Origin: DATAVK01 sp036267755
Lineage (GTDB): Bacteria; Actinomycetota; Actinomycetes; JAFAQI01
DNA length: 11,449 nt
Assembly (NCBI GenBank): GCA_036267755.1
Contig: DATAVK010000086.1
Location: 1 to 11,449, forward strand
Direction: 5' to 3'
Position numbers and translations under genes: made by a program. The first letter of the stretch is position 1; every line of letters begins with the position of its first letter. Positions 1-7,912 of this stretch are shown here, piece after piece. Below the pieces are notes generated by a model. It had not been told where the DNA came from. It made no database searches and saw nothing but the letters and a program-made list of their open reading frames with translations.

Positions 1-1796
1 CCGGCTTCCGAGCGCCACTGCTGCACCTGGTCGAGACCGATGCCGAGAACACAGGTGGTCAGACCGCGCATGAAGCCATAGCGCTCGGCGTCCGGCAGAA
101 AGGCGTCCGGATACAGCAGTCCGTGCTCGGGATGGTTCCAGCGCACCAGGGCCTCGGCGCCGTCGATGCGGCCGGTGCGCAGCTCCACCTTGGGTTGGTA
201 GTGAAGGACTAGCTGTCCCTCGTTGATGGCGTGGCCCAGCTCCTCGACGCGACGCAGTCGCGCTTTCAGGTCATCGTCCGCGCTGGCCTGGTACACGTAG
301 GCGCCGAACCGGTTGGTCTTCGCCGTGTACATGGCGATGTCGGCGCGTTGCAGCAGCCCCTCGACGGTCATAGCCACGTCCGGGCACAGTGCGATGCCAA
401 TGCTGGCGTCGACGTAGATGGTCATGCCATCGACGACGAACGCGGCCTGCAACCCGGTGCGCAAGCGCTCCGCGAGTGCTAGGGCATCGGCTGGTGACGA
501 TGAGGCGAGCATGAGTGCGAACTCATCGCCTCCGAGCCGCACCAAGAGGTCGCCGCCTCGTAGAACCTGGGAAAGCCGCTCGCCGACATCGACCAGCAAC
601 AAGTCGCCGACCGAGTGCCCGAGACCGTCGTTGACCTCCTTGAATCGGTCGAGGTCCAGCAACAACACCGCAAGATGCTGGTCCGGCGTGAGCGCCGCGA
701 TCCGCGCTGCCAGCACCTCGTGGAAGTGTCGACGGTTGCCGAGCCCGGTGAGCTCGTCGGTCCGCGCCTGCACCCGACTGGCCGCCAGGAACCGGACGTC
801 GCGAAAGGTGAGTCCGGCGCGGGTCAGACCGGCAAGGACCGTGCCTGTCGCGAGTGCGACCGACAGGAAGGGCAGATGGCGCCAGGTGCCGTAGACCAGC
901 AGTCCCAGGGCCGCAAGGACAAACACGGACGGTACGACGAGCAACGACCAGCCATCCGCACGGGCGACCTGCCGCTCGGCCGACGCGGACAAGGCTGCCG
1001 CAGCGATAACGACGACGGCCACCGCCCACATCGGGTCGAGCAACGTGCCGGCGCGGTAGGAGTCTGTCGCGACGCGAAGCGCGTAGATAGTGTCCGCCGC
1101 GGCGAACATCAGGATGCCGGCTCCGAGGCACAGCCACTGTCGATCGGCCCGCCAGCCCAGCAGCCCGCAAGTGCCGATGACCAGCACCAGCAGGATCAAG
1201 TCGCCGACCGGATAGGCAAGTGCGGTCAGGACGGCGCCTCGTGGCCCGTCCGTGTGGGTTCGAAGGAACTGCAGCCAGACGGTCGCCACGGCGATGACCC
1301 CGAGACCGCCGACCAACCCGTCCAACCAGAGCGTGCGGTGCAGGCCGTGCACCCGGGGGCGGGCCAAACCGGTCACTCCGACGTACAGCAACCCGTAGAC
1401 AGCCAGCCACGCGATGTCGGCGACGGACGGTGAGTGCGCAATGGCGTCGTACTGCACCCAGCCGAAGTAGATGATGTTGCCGGCCGCGTACAGGCCGATC
1501 CCTATGGCGATGCAGGACCAGGCCAGTCGATTCGATCGGGTGAGCGCCGCACGTGCCGCGACGAGCAGCGCCGCAGCCACGAGGATCCCGTTCTGCAGCC
1601 ATCCGTCGATCAAGGCGTTGTAGCCCCGGTGATGGCGAGCCCCCGGGACGGTGGTCACGGCATACCCGACCAGAACGACGACCAGAGCGATCCACAGAAT
1701 CCACAGCACTCGCTGCTGGCGCCGGCCCAGCCACGGCGACGAAGGGGAGTCCTCCGCTACCGCGCCGACGCTCACCTGGTGCTCACGGCATGGCAT
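1..1796 (-). CDS. Membrane-anchored GGDEF-EAL c-di-GMP protein (C-terminus outside the window)
   Basis: The frame is open from the stop at 1854-1856 to the window edge, giving about 598 residues. The first ~340 residues hold about ten hydrophobic segments, forming a membrane sensor of a type I cannot assign. A GGDEF domain follows from about residue 345, with DELTGLGNRR, the metal-site stretch LDLDRFK near 380-386 and an intact GGDEF at 422-426. The product-inhibition motif RxxD is present at 413-416 as RGGD, at the canonical five-residue spacing. An EAL phosphodiesterase domain begins near 517 (HYQPK near 532, EAL at 548-550) and is cut off. By family knowledge the protein makes and/or degrades c-di-GMP at the membrane; which activity dominates cannot be told without the rest of the EAL domain. 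The start is uncertain: ATG 1796 is chosen because a GGAG lies about 12 bases upstream, with in-frame ATG 1817 and GTG 1775 as alternatives. It is divergent from the hydrolase at 1896. Confidence 0.9.
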   Translation of the reverse strand, partial: MPCREHQVSVGAVAEDSPSSPWLGRRQQRVLWILWIALVVVLVGYAVTTVPGARHHRGYNALIDGWLQNGILVAAALLVAARAALTRSNRLAWSCIAIGIGLYAAGNIIYFGWVQYDAIAHSPSVADIAWLAVYGLLYVGVTGLARPRVHGLHRTLWLDGLVGGLGVIAVATVWLQFLRTHTDGPRGAVLTALAYPVGDLILLVLVIGTCGLLGWRADRQWLCLGAGILMFAAADTIYALRVATDSYRAGTLLDPMWAVAVVVIAAAALSASAERQVARADGWSLLVVPSVFVLAALGLLVYGTWRHLPFLSVALATGTVLAGLTRAGLTFRDVRFLAASRVQARTDELTGLGNRRHFHEVLAARIAALTPDQHLAVLLLDLDRFKEVNDGLGHSVGDLLLVDVGERLSQVLRGGDLLVRLGGDEFALMLASSSPADALALAERLRTGLQAAFVVDGMTIYVDASIGIALCPDVAMTVEGLLQRADIAMYTAKTNRFGAYVYQASADDDLKARLRRVEELGHAINEGQLVLHYQPKVELRTGRIDGAEALVRWNHPEHGLLYPDAFLPDAERYGFMRGLTTCVLGIGLDQVQQWRSEA

Positions 1797-1882
1797 CGAC
1801 CGGCCGGACTCCGACATCAAGACATTCAGACGACGGATCGAGATACGTTCGAGCTACGGAGCGATCTCGCCCGAGATTCGCC

Positions 1883-1890
1883 GGGGGAGG
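1883..1890 (+). promoter_or_regulatory. Strong ribosome binding site of the hydrolase
   Basis: The run GGGGGAGG ends five bases before ATG 1896. It fixes this start, although the frame stays open far upstream. A small dyad (ATCTC 1864-1868 / GAGAT 1873-1877) lies just before it, and a possible -10 box TACGTT lies at 1844-1849 without a clear -35. Confidence 0.75.
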
Positions 1891-1895
1891 GCAGC

Positions 1896-2696
1896 ATGAC
1901 CACGCCACGCCGACCTGCCATCTTTGTGCACGGCCTGTGGCTGCATGCCAGCTCATGGGATCCGTGGCTCGAGAAGTTCCGGGCTGCGGGGTACGACGCC
2001 AGTGCCCCCGCGTGGCCGGGGGACGGGGAAACCGTCGCGGCGTCGCGGGAAAACCCCGACGGGATCGCCGGGCGCGGAGTCGACGAAGTGGTCGAGCACT
2101 ACGCCCAGATCATCGCGACGCTGCCTCAGCCACCAGTCCTGGTCGGGCACTCCTTCGGCGGCACCATCGTCGAGAAGCTGATGGGGCAGAGCCTCGGCGC
2201 GGCCGGGATTGCCATCGACGCGGCGCCGATCAAGGGCGTGCTCCCACTCCCGATCTCGTCGCTGCGGGCAGCGTTCCCGGCGCTGCAGAACCCTGCCAAC
2301 CGCAACCGGGCCGTCTCCCTCACGCCCGATCAGTTCCAGTACGCCTTCGGGAACGCCATCAGCCCGGAGGAGTCCGCCGAGCTCTACGAGAAGTGGACCA
2401 TCCCCGCACCGGGCAAGCCGCTGTTCCAGGCAGCGACCGCCAACTTCAGCGCGCATGCCGAGACCAAGGTCGACACCGACAACGACGACCGTGGCCCGTT
2501 GCTGCTGATCATGGGCGGCCAGGACCACACCGTCCCCGAGGCCATCACCAAGTCCACGCTCAAGCAGTACCGGCACAGCAGCGCGGTCACCGATCTCAAG
2601 GAGTTCGCCGACCGGGGTCACTCGCTCACCATCGACCACGGCTGGGCCGAGGTGGCTGACGCGGTCCTCGGCTGGCTGGCCGAGCAGGCGCTGTGA
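1896..2696 (+). CDS. Alpha/beta-hydrolase fold protein
   Basis: This is a 266-residue soluble hydrolase of normal length with no signal peptide. The N-terminal strand carries the oxyanion-hole HG (VHGLW, residues 11-15). The nucleophile elbow is GHSFGG with Ser86. The acid is probably Asp210 in MGGQDHTVP, and the catalytic His is His242 in DRGHSLT. All three triad residues are therefore in the expected order. The region around 110-190 is the cap, which sets substrate range and shows nothing diagnostic. By family it cleaves an ester, lactone or similar bond; the substrate is unknown. It stands alone, with the c-di-GMP gene divergent from it and a hairpin terminator candidate after it. The start is fixed by the ribosome site at 1883-1890. 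Confidence 0.88.
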   Translation: MTTPRRPAIFVHGLWLHASSWDPWLEKFRAAGYDASAPAWPGDGETVAASRENPDGIAGRGVDEVVEHYAQIIATLPQPPVLVGHSFGGTIVEKLMGQSLGAAGIAIDAAPIKGVLPLPISSLRAAFPALQNPANRNRAVSLTPDQFQYAFGNAISPEESAELYEKWTIPAPGKPLFQAATANFSAHAETKVDTDNDDRGPLLLIMGGQDHTVPEAITKSTLKQYRHSSAVTDLKEFADRGHSLTIDHGWAEVADAVLGWLAEQAL

Positions 2697-2756
2697 TCGG
2701 ACAGATCACCCAAATGGACTCTTAAGCGATCTCTGCCCGACGCCGATCTCAACAAC

Positions 2757-2776
2757 GTCCCGACATCAGTCGGGAC
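2757..2776 (+). terminator. Perfect 8-bp hairpin after the hydrolase gene
   Basis: GTCCCGAC (2757-2764) pairs fully with GTCGGGAC (2769-2776) around the loop ATCA, 60 bases past the hydrolase stop. No T-run follows, which is common for actinobacterial terminators but leaves the call unproven. It could equally be a protein-binding dyad. Confidence 0.5.
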
Positions 2777-2961
2777 CGGGACACGGTGATCCGAGCGGCC
2801 CACACCGACCACCGTCGCGTTCGCGCGCTGGTGGCACGGAGACAACACGGTCGCCTAGGTCGTTCGGGGAGTGAGTGGCGAGACCGGCCTGACCGCTGGG
2901 GCGCAAGCCCCGTGGACGGGAGCACTCTATGCGCACGGTCCTGTGTAGGTCGGCGGGGGAT
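2777..2961 (+). other. Gene-free stretch with a GCAA-capped hairpin
   Basis: I see no convincing gene in this part of the 349-base gap between the hydrolase and the Lrp-type regulator. The frame from 2786 encodes an arginine-rich, featureless peptide. The clearest structure is a 5-bp hairpin, GGGGC (2898-2902) with GCCCC (2907-2911), closed by a GCAA loop of the stable GNRA type. GAGTG (2869-2873 or 2873-2877) and CACTC (2923-2927) could close an outer helix around it. It resembles no riboswitch consensus that I can recall with confidence. Confidence 0.3.
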
Positions 2962-3007
2962 GCTTTGCTCACCGGGCTCTTAGAGCACCGGTGGTGGGCA
3001 GCAAAGC
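2962..3007. repeat. Nested inverted repeat upstream of the Lrp-type regulator gene
   Basis: The outer arms are GCTTTGC (2962-2968) and GCAAAGC (3001-3007). The inner arms are CACCGG-GCTCT (2970-2980) and AGAGC-A-CCGGTG (2982-2993), which are perfect apart from one bulged A around a single central T. Its place, 40-85 bases before the regulator start, suggests an operator for an Lrp/AsnC protein. The regulatory role is inferred. Confidence 0.5.
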
Positions 3008-3008
3008 G

Positions 3009-3038
3009 TTCCCCGTCGTCCCTACGACGCACTAGGGT
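3009..3038 (+). promoter_or_regulatory. Candidate operon promoter with internal dyad, placed for a leaderless start
   Basis: A TANNNT-type -10 box, TAGGGT (3033-3038), ends seven bases before the GTG at 3046, so transcription would begin at or next to the start codon. The best -35 is weak: TTCCCC at 3009-3014, spacer 18. A 6-bp dyad, CGTCGT (3014-3019) / ACGACG (3024-3029), sits in the spacer, where a bound autoregulator could block polymerase. Confidence 0.45.
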
Positions 3039-3045
3039 GCGGCCC

Positions 3046-3486
3046 GTGGAGGACGTCGACCGGGCCATCGTCAGCCTGCTCAGCGCGGACGGGCGCCGCA
3101 GCTTCACCGACCTCTCGCGCGAGACTGGACTGTCGGTCTCTGCGGTCCACCAGCGGGTACGCCGGCTCGAGCAGCGAGGCGTCATCCGGGGGTATCGAGC
3201 CGTCACGAACTCCGAGGAGCTCGGACTGCCCTTGACCGCCTTCGTCTCGATCAAGCCGATCGACCCCGCTGCCCCAGACGATGCGCCGGACCGGCTGGCG
3301 CACTTGGGCGCAATCGAGGCGTGCCACAGCGTGGCTGGCGACGAGAGTTACATCCTCAAGGTGAGGGTGAGATCTCCATCGGCTCTGGAGTCCCTCCTTC
3401 AGGACATCCGGGCGGCGGCCAACGTGTCCACCCGTACCTCCGTCGTGTTGTCCACGCCGTACGAGGATCGGCCACCGGCGCTGTGA
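3046..3486 (+). CDS. Lrp/AsnC-family transcriptional regulator
   Basis: The 146-residue length is normal for the family. Residues 1-50 form the AsnC-type helix-turn-helix: VDRAIVSLLSADGR, then LSRETGLSVSAVHQRVRRLEQRGVI, with the recognition helix near 31-42. Residues 62-138 form the RAM ligand-binding and oligomerisation domain, including the conserved VAGDESYILKVRV stretch (96-108) and the closing TRTSVVLST strand (129-137). Members bind DNA as dimers or octamers and often sense amino acids or related small molecules; the ligand here is unknown. GTG 3046 is chosen because the homologous part starts there and a -10 box lies just upstream. AGGGTG at 3034-3039 could alternatively act as a weak ribosome site. 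It is the first gene of the likely operon, 34 bases before the hydratase gene, and probably controls it and itself. Confidence 0.9.
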   Translation: MEDVDRAIVSLLSADGRRSFTDLSRETGLSVSAVHQRVRRLEQRGVIRGYRAVTNSEELGLPLTAFVSIKPIDPAAPDDAPDRLAHLGAIEACHSVAGDESYILKVRVRSPSALESLLQDIRAAANVSTRTSVVLSTPYEDRPPAL

Positions 3487-3520
3487 CCCGCCGCCCGACG
3501 ATGTCTGCGGAGCGCCACCT

Positions 3521-4276
3521 GTGAGTGCCGTCGAGTACGCCCACGACGGCGCGGTCGCCCGGCTGCACCTCAACCGGCCGGAACGACTGAACGCCGTCGT
3601 CCCCGCGCTCACCGACGCCCTGCTAGCCGGGTTCGAGGCCGCCGCCCGGGATGGCGCTCGTGCGATCGTGCTGGCTGGCCGAGGGCGGGCTTTCTGTGCC
3701 GGCCACGACCTCAAGGAGCCGGAGCCCGTCGAGGACGACGCCCAGGCTCGGGCCCGGCTGCAACGGCTGCAGGAGGTCACGCGGCGGATCCGGGACTTCC
3801 CGGGGATCGTGGTGGCGTCGGTGCACGGCTACGCGCTGGGAGCCGGCTGCGAGTTCGCGCTCGGCTGCGATCTGGTCGTGGCAGCCGAGGACGCGCGCTT
3901 CGGATTTCCCGAGGTGGGCGTCGGACTGAGCGTCACCGGCGGGATCTCCGCCCTACTCCCGGCCGTCGTCGGCCCGATGCGCGCCAAGGAGCTGTTTGCG
4001 CTGGGGGAGCCGATCACCGCGGCCCAGGCGGCCGAGCTCGGCCTCGTCAACCGAGTGACGGCCCCCGGCGAGCACGAGACAGTGGCACTGGAGCTGGCCC
4101 GCCGCTGCGCCGAGCAGCCCCCGGTCGCGCTCGCGCTGGCCAAGCAGGTGATCGACCGCGGGATGAGCCGAACTGTCGATGAGATGTTAGATCGAGAAGT
4201 CGACAATGCCATGCTGACCCGAGCCAGCGGCGAGGCGGCTGGGGGGCGTGACCGGTTCGCGCACCGCTCGTCGTGA
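3521..4276 (+). CDS. Enoyl-CoA hydratase/isomerase (crotonase family)
   Basis: This 251-residue crotonase begins at GTG 3521, with GGAG at 3509-3512 as ribosome site. The oxyanion-hole strand AFCAGHDLKE lies at 57-66 and the second oxyanion segment GYALGAGCEFALGCD at 103-117. Both acid/base glutamates of true hydratases seem to be present: Glu111 in GAGCE and Glu131 in FGFPEV. It should therefore add water to, or remove it from, an enoyl-CoA, rather than being a catalytically altered crotonase. The C-terminus is short and atypical (GGRDRFAHRSS), ending where the next gene overlaps. Its partners are a CoA ligase and a thioesterase, with no dehydrogenase or thiolase nearby. The exact substrate is unknown; a carnitine-pathway CaiD-like role is possible but not shown. 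Confidence 0.9.
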   Translation: MSAVEYAHDGAVARLHLNRPERLNAVVPALTDALLAGFEAAARDGARAIVLAGRGRAFCAGHDLKEPEPVEDDAQARARLQRLQEVTRRIRDFPGIVVASVHGYALGAGCEFALGCDLVVAAEDARFGFPEVGVGLSVTGGISALLPAVVGPMRAKELFALGEPITAAQAAELGLVNRVTAPGEHETVALELARRCAEQPPVALALAKQVIDRGMSRTVDEMLDREVDNAMLTRASGEAAGGRDRFAHRSS

Positions 4277-5829
4277 CCGCCGGCACACCCCTCGGCGAGC
4301 TGAGCGTCGACGAGGTTCCCGACCTGGTCACCGCGGTACGGCGGGCCGCCGCCCGCTGGCCCGACCGGCCGGCCTGGACGTTCGACCCGGGCGAGCGGCT
4401 CAGCTTCGCCGACGTGGCTCGGCGCTCGGCGGCCATCGCCGGCAGCCTGGCGGCCAAGGGAGTCGGTCCGGGCGACCGGATCGGCGTCATGCTCGACAAC
4501 ACCGCCGCGTTCCCGCTGATCTGGCTGGCCCTGGCCCGGCTGGGTGCGGCGATAGTGCCGCTGAGCCCGCGGTATCGGTCCGCCGACCTTGACCACCTAC
4601 TCCGCATCGCGCGGTGCCGAGCGGTGGTGAGCCGCGCGCCGATCTGGGAGCCACTGCTCGGCCTCGCCGCCGACGTTCCCGGGCTGCAGGCGCTGTGGGA
4701 CGTCGACCAACTAGAAGCCGGGCCGACGTCTAGCGACAAACTGACCCCGCGCCCCACTGTCAGTCTCAACGTCCAGTTCACCTCCGGCACGACCGGGCGC
4801 CCGAAGGGCTGCGTGCTGTCCCACGACTACTGGATCCGGCTGGGCCGGTCGCTGGTCAGCGAGTTTCCGTACCTCGGCGAGGACGACGTGATGCTGACGG
4901 CGCAACCGTTTCACTACGTCGACCCGCAGTGGAACGTCGCCGCAGCATTGCTCGCCGGGGCGCATCTGGTGGTGCTCGATGGCTTTCACCCGTCCACGTT
5001 CTGGGATCGGGTCCGGGCCCACCAGGTCACCTACTTCTACTGCCTGGCATCCATGCCGACGCTGCTGCTCGCAACACCCGCGTCGCCCGTGGACACCCTG
5101 CACCGGCTCCGCGCGGTCCAATGCTCGGCCATCCCGGCCGGTCGCCACGCCGAGCTCGAGCGGCGGTGGGGGGTGCGCTGGTTCGAAGCCTTCGGGATGA
5201 CCGAGACCGGTGCCGACCTGCGGGTCGATGAGAGCGATCACGACGCGCTCGTCGGGACCGGATGCGTGGGGGCTCCAGCCGTGCATCGCGAGGTCCGGGT
5301 CGCGGACCCCATCGGTGACAGGCTGCCGGCCGGGCGGATCGGCGAGCTGCAGCTGCGCGGCCCCGGGATGATGGAGGGGTACTTCGGGGATCCTGCCGCC
5401 ACCGCCCGCAGCTTCGACGGCGGCTGGTTCGGCACCGGCGACCTCGCGCATCTCGATGACGTCGGCCGGGTCTACCTCGATGGTCGGCTCAAGGACATGA
5501 TCCGGCGGAGTGGGGAGAACATCGCCGCCCGTGAGGTCGAGGAGGTGTTGACCACGCACCCTGATGTCCGGCTCGCGGCGGTCGTCGCTGTTCCTGATGC
5601 GCTCCGCGGCGAGGAGGTGAAGGCAGTGGTCGTCACCGATCCGGCCCGGGTGCCGTCGCCAGCGGAGCTCGCCTCGTACTGCGCCGATCGGCTCGCCGGC
5701 TTCAAGGTCCCGCGATTCTGGGAGTACCGAGATTCGCTGCCGCTCACCGCGTCGCAGCGGGTCGCAAAGTCGGAGCTCGGCACCGCCATCGGGCTGGTCC
5801 ACGATGTCCGCCCGGACGCCGGCCGGTGA
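4273..5829 (+). CDS. AMP-forming acyl-CoA ligase (ANL superfamily, CaiC-like in style)
   Basis: The protein has 518 residues, a normal length. It activates a carboxylic acid with ATP to an acyl-adenylate and then to the CoA thioester. Visible core motifs are the P-loop FTSGTTGRPKG (169-179), FGMTETG (307-313, with Phe in the usual Tyr position), GWFGTGD (384-390, ribose-binding Asp390) and the hinge GRLKDMIRRSGENI (404-417). In the final A10 motif, LPLTASQRVAK (489-499), the position that normally holds the catalytic lysine appears to be Arg496, with a lysine three residues later. From memory, some carnitine/crotonobetaine-type and related actinobacterial ligases share such a variant. General style resembles CaiC, but the substrate cannot be read from sequence. 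GTG 4273 overlaps the hydratase stop as GTGA, implying translational coupling. Confidence 0.92.
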   Translation: MTAGTPLGELSVDEVPDLVTAVRRAAARWPDRPAWTFDPGERLSFADVARRSAAIAGSLAAKGVGPGDRIGVMLDNTAAFPLIWLALARLGAAIVPLSPRYRSADLDHLLRIARCRAVVSRAPIWEPLLGLAADVPGLQALWDVDQLEAGPTSSDKLTPRPTVSLNVQFTSGTTGRPKGCVLSHDYWIRLGRSLVSEFPYLGEDDVMLTAQPFHYVDPQWNVAAALLAGAHLVVLDGFHPSTFWDRVRAHQVTYFYCLASMPTLLLATPASPVDTLHRLRAVQCSAIPAGRHAELERRWGVRWFEAFGMTETGADLRVDESDHDALVGTGCVGAPAVHREVRVADPIGDRLPAGRIGELQLRGPGMMEGYFGDPAATARSFDGGWFGTGDLAHLDDVGRVYLDGRLKDMIRRSGENIAAREVEEVLTTHPDVRLAAVVAVPDALRGEEVKAVVVTDPARVPSPAELASYCADRLAGFKVPRFWEYRDSLPLTASQRVAKSELGTAIGLVHDVRPDAGR

Positions 5830-6272
5830 CCGCCGCCGAGTGCTGGACCAGCTCGTTCGGCGTCTACTTCGATGATCTGGACCTCAACGGACACCTGCAC
5901 AACGCGCGCCTCGTCGTGCTTGTCGAACGCGCCCAAACCGAGCTGTTCGAACGGCTCGGGGGAGCGTGGTCCCGCGCCGGGGACCGGCATGAGGACCTGC
6001 GGTACGTCGTCCGCGAGCTACACCTGGAGTTCACGGCGCCCGTGAGCTCGCCGGGTGAACTCCGGATCGGGTTACAGGCGCGAGAGATCGGGCGCACCAG
6101 CGCCGTCTACGGCTTCCGGTGCCGGTTCGGGGCCGCAGACTCCGAGGTCGCCATCGGGCATCGAGTCATCGTCAAGGTGGACGGCGCCGGCAAGCCCGCA
6201 CCGTGGACGCCGTGGTACCGAGACGTCTTCGCCTCGCTGCAGGACGGCGGGCTCCCGGAGGTCGTCGCGTGA
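5826..6272 (+). CDS. Acyl-CoA thioesterase, hot-dog fold (4HBT/YbgC type)
   Basis: This single hot-dog domain has 148 residues. The signature F-D-D-L-D-L-N-G-H-L-H-N (15-26) matches the family pattern DxDxxGHxNN, with Asp19 as the likely catalytic acid, followed by the long central helix (about 27-45). The strands HLEFTAPV (66-73) and GHRVIVKVD (111-119) complete the fold. It should hydrolyse an acyl-CoA to free acid and CoA in the cytoplasm, most likely the product of the neighbouring hydratase. GTG 5826 overlaps the ligase stop by four bases, and its own stop overlaps the next gene. Chain-length or aryl preference cannot be seen. Confidence 0.87.
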   Translation: MTAAECWTSSFGVYFDDLDLNGHLHNARLVVLVERAQTELFERLGGAWSRAGDRHEDLRYVVRELHLEFTAPVSSPGELRIGLQAREIGRTSAVYGFRCRFGAADSEVAIGHRVIVKVDGAGKPAPWTPWYRDVFASLQDGGLPEVVA

Positions 6273-7912
6273 CACCCCTGTGCGACCTGCTGCTGGTCAA
6301 CGGGCGCGTCCTCACCATGGACCCCGACCTGCCACGCGCCACCGCCGTTGCGATGGCCGGCGACCGCGTCCTCGGCGCGATGGACGCCGACGACCTGCCG
6401 CCCGCCCGCCGGGTGGTCGATCTCGACGGCGGTTGTGTGGTCCCGGGATTCCACGATGCGCACAACCACATGGTGTGGTTCGGGCAGGGGCTGCTCGAGA
6501 TCCCGGTCGGCACCCCGCCGGTCGGCTCGGTCGAGGAGCTCTACGCCGCTGTGGCTGCGGGCAGCCGCGACGTAGGCGCCGATGGCTGGATCGTGGCCAA
6601 CGGGTACGACGAGAACAAGATCGGCGGCCACCCCGACCGCGACGGCTTGGACCGCGCGGCCGGCGGGGCACGCGTCCTCGTCACACACACCTCTGGCCAC
6701 ATCTGCGTCGTCAGCTCTGCGGTGCTCGCCGACCTCGGCCTGGCCGAGTCCGGGCGCGACGTCGACGGTGGGACGGTCGTGACCGATCGGCACGGCCGGC
6801 CGACCGGCCGGCTCGAGGAACGCGCCCAAGAGCTGGTCGCGACCTTGCGACGACCGGTCGCGGCCCATCGGCTGGTCGACGCGATCGAGCGCGCCGCCAC
6901 GCACTACCTCAGCGAGGGCATCACCAGCGTGGTGGAAGCCGGCATCGGTGGCGGCTGGATCGGGCAGAGCCCGCTGGAGCTGGGTGCCTACCTCGACGCG
7001 AGGGAGCAGCGCCGACTGCCGGTGCGGGTCGAGCTGATGCCGGTCTCGGACTCGCTGCATGCCATCGCGGGCCACGCCGACGACCCCGCTGTGCTGGGTC
7101 TCGACCTCGGCCTGAGAAGCGGTCTAGGTGGAGACTGGCTGAGCATCGGGCCGATGAAGGTCTTCACGGATGGTTCGCTCATCGGTCACACCGCGGCCAT
7201 GACCGAGGACTTCGCGGACACGCCCGGCAACCGCGGCTACCTGCAGGGCGACCGCGCGACCATCCTCGACACGATCGTCGCCGCCCATCGCTCGGGGTGG
7301 CGGGTCGCCGCCCACGCCATCGGGGACGCTGCGATCGACCTCGCGCTCGATGCCTACCAGCAGTCCCAGGAGCTTCACCCGCGACATGACGTCCGGCACC
7401 GGATCGAGCACTACGGCGTCGCCCGGCCGGACCAGCTCGAGCGCACGGCGCGGCTGGGGGTCGTGCCGGTGCCGCAGGGACGGTTCGTGGGAGAGATCGG
7501 CGACGGCATGCTCCGGGCCCTGGGGGAGCGGTCGGGATACGCCTATCGGCTGCGCAGTCTGCTCGACGCCGGACTCGTCGTCCCCGGCAGTTCCGACCGG
7601 CCGGTCGTCGACGGCCGGCCACTGCGCGGCATCCACGACATGGTCAACCGGCATACCGACTCCGGCGCGCCGTTCTCGCCGGACGAGGCGTTGACTCCGG
7701 CGGAGGCGTTGCGCGCCTACACCTGGGGTTCGGCGTACGCCTCGAAGCAGGAGCACCGCCGCGGGTCGGTGACCGCGGGCCGGCTCGCCGACCTCGCGCT
7801 GCTGAGCGACGACCCCACGACCGTCGATCCCAGCCGCATCGCCGACATCGGCGTCGTCGCGACCATGATCGGTGGCGAGGTCGGCTACGACCCAGAAGGG
7901 CTTCTCGGATGA
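6269..7912 (+). CDS. YtcJ-type metal-dependent amidohydrolase (Amidohydro_3)
   Basis: The 547-residue length fits the YtcJ / N-substituted formamide deformylase group. An N-terminal beta-sandwich strand (LLLVNGRVLTMD, 7-18) leads into the metal motif PGFHDAHNH, with metal ligands His65 and His67. The likely carboxylated Lys297 lies in GPMKVFTDGSL, His349 in AAHAIGDAA, His381 in HRIEH and the catalytic Asp443 in GSSDRPV. The set of metal and acid residues therefore looks complete. Members hydrolyse amide-type C-N bonds. In this operon the likely role is to free an acid or amine that feeds the ligase or acetyltransferase, which is inference. GTG 6269 overlaps the thioesterase stop as GTGA; the frame is open further upstream, but homology starts here. 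No signal peptide is visible. Confidence 0.9.
   Translation: MTPLCDLLLVNGRVLTMDPDLPRATAVAMAGDRVLGAMDADDLPPARRVVDLDGGCVVPGFHDAHNHMVWFGQGLLEIPVGTPPVGSVEELYAAVAAGSRDVGADGWIVANGYDENKIGGHPDRDGLDRAAGGARVLVTHTSGHICVVSSAVLADLGLAESGRDVDGGTVVTDRHGRPTGRLEERAQELVATLRRPVAAHRLVDAIERAATHYLSEGITSVVEAGIGGGWIGQSPLELGAYLDAREQRRLPVRVELMPVSDSLHAIAGHADDPAVLGLDLGLRSGLGGDWLSIGPMKVFTDGSLIGHTAAMTEDFADTPGNRGYLQGDRATILDTIVAAHRSGWRVAAHAIGDAAIDLALDAYQQSQELHPRHDVRHRIEHYGVARPDQLERTARLGVVPVPQGRFVGEIGDGMLRALGERSGYAYRLRSLLDAGLVVPGSSDRPVVDGRPLRGIHDMVNRHTDSGAPFSPDEALTPAEALRAYTWGSAYASKQEHRRGSVTAGRLADLALLSDDPTTVDPSRIADIGVVATMIGGEVGYDPEGLLG

Noticed and set aside
523..1734. Minus-strand open frame of about 400 codons over the c-di-GMP gene
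   Set aside because: It is a frame-shifted shadow. The translation is arginine-rich with no domain, whereas the adjacent minus-strand frame gives clear GGDEF and EAL motifs.
2861..2930. ZTP, c-di-GMP or cobalamin riboswitch before the operon
   Set aside because: Short resemblances (GAGTGGCGA, GGGAGC, GGCGCAAGCC) exist, but the conserved cores of these families, including the ZTP pseudoknot partner, are missing.
3014..3030. A start further upstream for the Lrp-type regulator (frame open from 2929)
   Set aside because: The extra 39 codons have no homology-like pattern and run through the -10 box and dyads; the family fold begins at 3046.
6055..7389. Plus-strand open frame of about 440 codons over the thioesterase and amidohydrolase
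   Set aside because: The Arg/Pro-rich low-complexity translation is typical of a wrong frame in GC-rich DNA; the true frame shows complete metal-binding motifs.
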